Shown here in pieces: positions 31,011 through 32,349 of a stretch of DNA of 32,349 bases. The stretch lies in NCBI GenBank assembly GCA_934418295.1, contig CAKRWZ010000010.1:1-32349 (forward strand), given 5' to 3'. This DNA comes from an uncultured Mediterraneibacter sp. (GTDB lineage: Bacteria > Bacillota > Clostridia > Lachnospirales > Lachnospiraceae). The notes beneath the pieces are model-generated. The model searched no databases. It was not told the DNA's origin and worked only from the letters and a program-made list of their open reading frames with translations. Every line of letters begins with the position of its first letter. Within the stretch, counting starts at the first letter, position 1. The translations under genes were made by a program, and so were the position numbers.

Positions 31011-31886
31011 ATGCATCAGTATTTAAAAGCAATCGGGTTTGACGGAATTCGTACCAGAAAACAGCTGAAAGAAATTTTAAAAGAGGTGGAAACTGTTTTC
31101 ACCCATCAGACCATTGTTTCTTATAACGAAGAAGCAGATTACTGTGAATTTCAGAAAGAATATGCAAAAAATGCAGGAATTTTTCTCTGCGGGGAACTGG
31201 ATGAAAGAGAAAATTTTGAAGCAGATTACTACTTTCCTTATTTTACGGGGGAAGGGGTTACTTCTGATGCAGAAATAACGGTAGAAAGAAAAATTGAAAA
31301 TGAGTCTTATATTGGTGTATGCGAAGATGAAAAAGTAGGGATCAGCCTGATTTTCTATTTACAAAATGGTATCGACTATATGAAAGAATGTCAGCTGGGA
31401 TTTGTTATGCAAAAGGGCATGACGGTGACATTTTCAGGGTTGGCAAATTCCGGAAAAATTCTGTTTCCGGTCATGAAAAATGAGGTGACAGAAGCGACTC
31501 GGGCGGCAGAGCAAAAGACGAGGAAACAGCTTTTAAGTGCTGCGCGGAATGGTGACCAGACAGCTATCGAAACCTTGACATTGGATGATATCGATATTTA
31601 TTCAAAAGTATCCCGGAGATTGATATCGGAAGATGTGTTTAGTATTGTGGATACCTACATTATGCCTTATGGGGTAGAATGTGATCAATATTCCATCTTA
31701 GGAGAAATATTAGAGGTTCACAAAGCAATCAATCGGCTGACAGGTGTAGAACTTTATCAGTTGAAGGTAGATGTGAATGAGTTGATTTTTGATGTCTGCG
31801 TTCCGGTAAAAGAGGTTTTGGGGGAACCGGATATCGGGCGACGTTTTAAGGCAACTATATGGCTTCAAGGATATTTGAATTTTTAA
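31011..31886 (+). CDS. DUF3881 family protein
   Basis: This 291-residue soluble protein starts MHQYLKAIGFDGIRTRKQLKEILKEV and matches the DUF3881 family, which I know mainly from Lachnospiraceae-type clostridia. It has no signal peptide, membrane segment or known catalytic motif. A late segment, VDTYIMPYGVECDQYSILGEI, is typical. ATG 31011 is preceded by GGCAGGAAACT. It lies 96 bp after serS, beyond a stable hairpin. No function can be assigned. Confidence 0.8.
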   Translation: MHQYLKAIGFDGIRTRKQLKEILKEVETVFTHQTIVSYNEEADYCEFQKEYAKNAGIFLCGELDERENFEADYYFPYFTGEGVTSDAEITVERKIENESYIGVCEDEKVGISLIFYLQNGIDYMKECQLGFVMQKGMTVTFSGLANSGKILFPVMKNEVTEATRAAEQKTRKQLLSAARNGDQTAIETLTLDDIDIYSKVSRRLISEDVFSIVDTYIMPYGVECDQYSILGEILEVHKAINRLTGVELYQLKVDVNELIFDVCVPVKEVLGEPDIGRRFKATIWLQGYLNF

Positions 31887-32192
31887 ACATATATTTGGTA
31901 TAATTAGTTTTTCAAAGTACAAAATATAGAAAAATAAAAACAATCCAAACTTGATTTTTCGGATGGGCAATGTTAGAATATACATGCAATATCCGTTTAG
32001 TTTAACAGATAAAACCAGCGTTTCCTAATGGATAAGCTGTACTGCCACACTTTGTTAGCTGTGGACAAGTGTTATTACTGTGTACAAAAGGGGTTTCGCC
32101 GGATTTTTACCGGTTGAAAATAGAAAAAATCGGTTACCGGATCCGATGGCTTAAAGAGGCTAAAAAGCCATATTTTAAGCCCAAAATCGTAT
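31887..32192. other. Gene-free stretch before the tRNA-like sequences
   Basis: No credible gene. A two-tier inverted repeat sits at 32148-32181: GGCTTAAA/TTTAAGCC enclosing GGCT-AAAA-AGCC. Upstream, ACCGG and TTACCGG segments recur around 32096-32143. No promoter, T-box or integrase remnant is recognised. Confidence 0.5.
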
Positions 32193-32232
32193 GTCGTCAT
32201 AGCTCAGCTGGATAGAGCACTCGCCTCCTAAG
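32193..32232 (+). pseudogene. tRNA-Arg(CCU)-like 5' half, broken at the anticodon loop
   Basis: The acceptor 5' strand GTCGTCA, a complete D-arm (AGCTCAGCTGGATAGAGCA) and the anticodon stem CTCGC plus loop CTCCTAA (anticodon CCU) are intact. From 32233 the sequence departs: the 3' stem should be GCGAG but reads GGGCT, and no T-arm or TGACGAC acceptor strand follows in the next 100 bp. This looks like a tRNA gene interrupted in the anticodon loop, a known integration point. Confidence 0.65.
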
Positions 32233-32296
32233 GGCTAGTTGGAGCAATCGCCTTTTGATATGATAACTAGATAAATTTGAATAGATTTTTGAAAAT

Positions 32297-32349
32297 GTCC
32301 CAGTACCTCAGCAGGATAGAGGGTTCGCCTCCTAAGCGAAACGTCGCAG
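32297..32349 (+). tRNA. tRNA-Arg(CCU), partial (runs off right edge)
   Basis: GTCCCAG acceptor strand, D-arm CCTC/GAGG, anticodon arm TTCGC-CTCCTAA-GCGAA, and the start of the T-stem (GCAG) are present; the rest is beyond the window. Position 10-25 is C-G rather than the usual G-C, and position 45 is C rather than G, a coordinated change. Confidence 0.75.

Noticed and set aside
30165..31016. 283-codon minus-strand open frame
   Set aside because: Antisense to serS and the spacer after it; composition and context fit a shadow frame.
1..32349. CRISPR array, transposase, prophage or defence genes
   Set aside because: Looked for on both strands; no regularly spaced repeats or matching proteins are seen.

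Overview
The window is a replication-origin region of a low-to-moderate GC Firmicute, most likely a member of the Lachnospiraceae (Clostridia). The evidence is the gene order dnaA-dnaN-S4-recF-gyrB-gyrA on one side and rpmH-rnpA-yidD-yidC-jag-mnmE-mnmG-rsmG-parA-parB on the other, with DUF4446 and DUF3881 proteins, a T-box RNA and two consensus parS sites. The genus cannot be told from the sequence alone.

Layout. (1) Bases 1-4013, minus strand: a signalling block. It holds the 5' part of a receiver-domain gene cut by the window edge, then a LuxR-type response regulator, a soluble PAS histidine kinase, and an upstream 7TM protein that looks like a histidine kinase with a dead phosphoacceptor site. 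By eye this block is more GC-rich than much of the window. (2) 4045-9777, minus strand: tRNA-Ser(GCU), a PlsC acyltransferase, a two-subunit class I Fe-S fumarase, and a three-gene ABC importer. The importer has a T-box leader whose specifier codon reads UGG, so it is very probably the tryptophan transporter TrpXYZ. (3) 9792-18486, minus strand: gyrA, gyrB, recF, S4 protein, dnaN, the oriC-like spacer with DnaA boxes, and dnaA. (4) 18633-25846, plus strand: rpmH to jag, then mnmE-mnmG-rsmG. (5) 25910-27398: tandem terminators, a divergent alpha/beta-hydrolase on the minus strand, and two parS sites. (6) 27399-31886, plus strand: parA, parB, DUF4446, serS, DUF3881. (7) 31887-32349: a gene-free stretch, a tRNA-Arg(CCU)-like 5' half broken at the anticodon loop, and a second tRNA-Arg(CCU) that runs off the window.

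Transcription diverges from the dnaA/rpmH intergenic region, so nearly all genes are co-directional with replication. The main exception is the alpha/beta-hydrolase. The core genes cover initiation (DnaA, DnaN), topology (GyrAB), repair (RecF), origin segregation (ParA, ParB, parS), RNase P protein, membrane insertion (YidC/YidD), tRNA and rRNA modification (MnmE, MnmG, RsmG) and SerRS.

I found no CRISPR array, transposase, prophage module or defence system. The least ordinary parts are the signalling block with two apparently dead signalling proteins, the Trp T-box directly after gyrA, the inverted repeat in the dnaA promoter, the AAGTTTTCCA repeats and long inverted repeat in oriC, the alpha/beta-hydrolase with missing catalytic residues next to parS, and the broken tRNA-Arg at the right edge.
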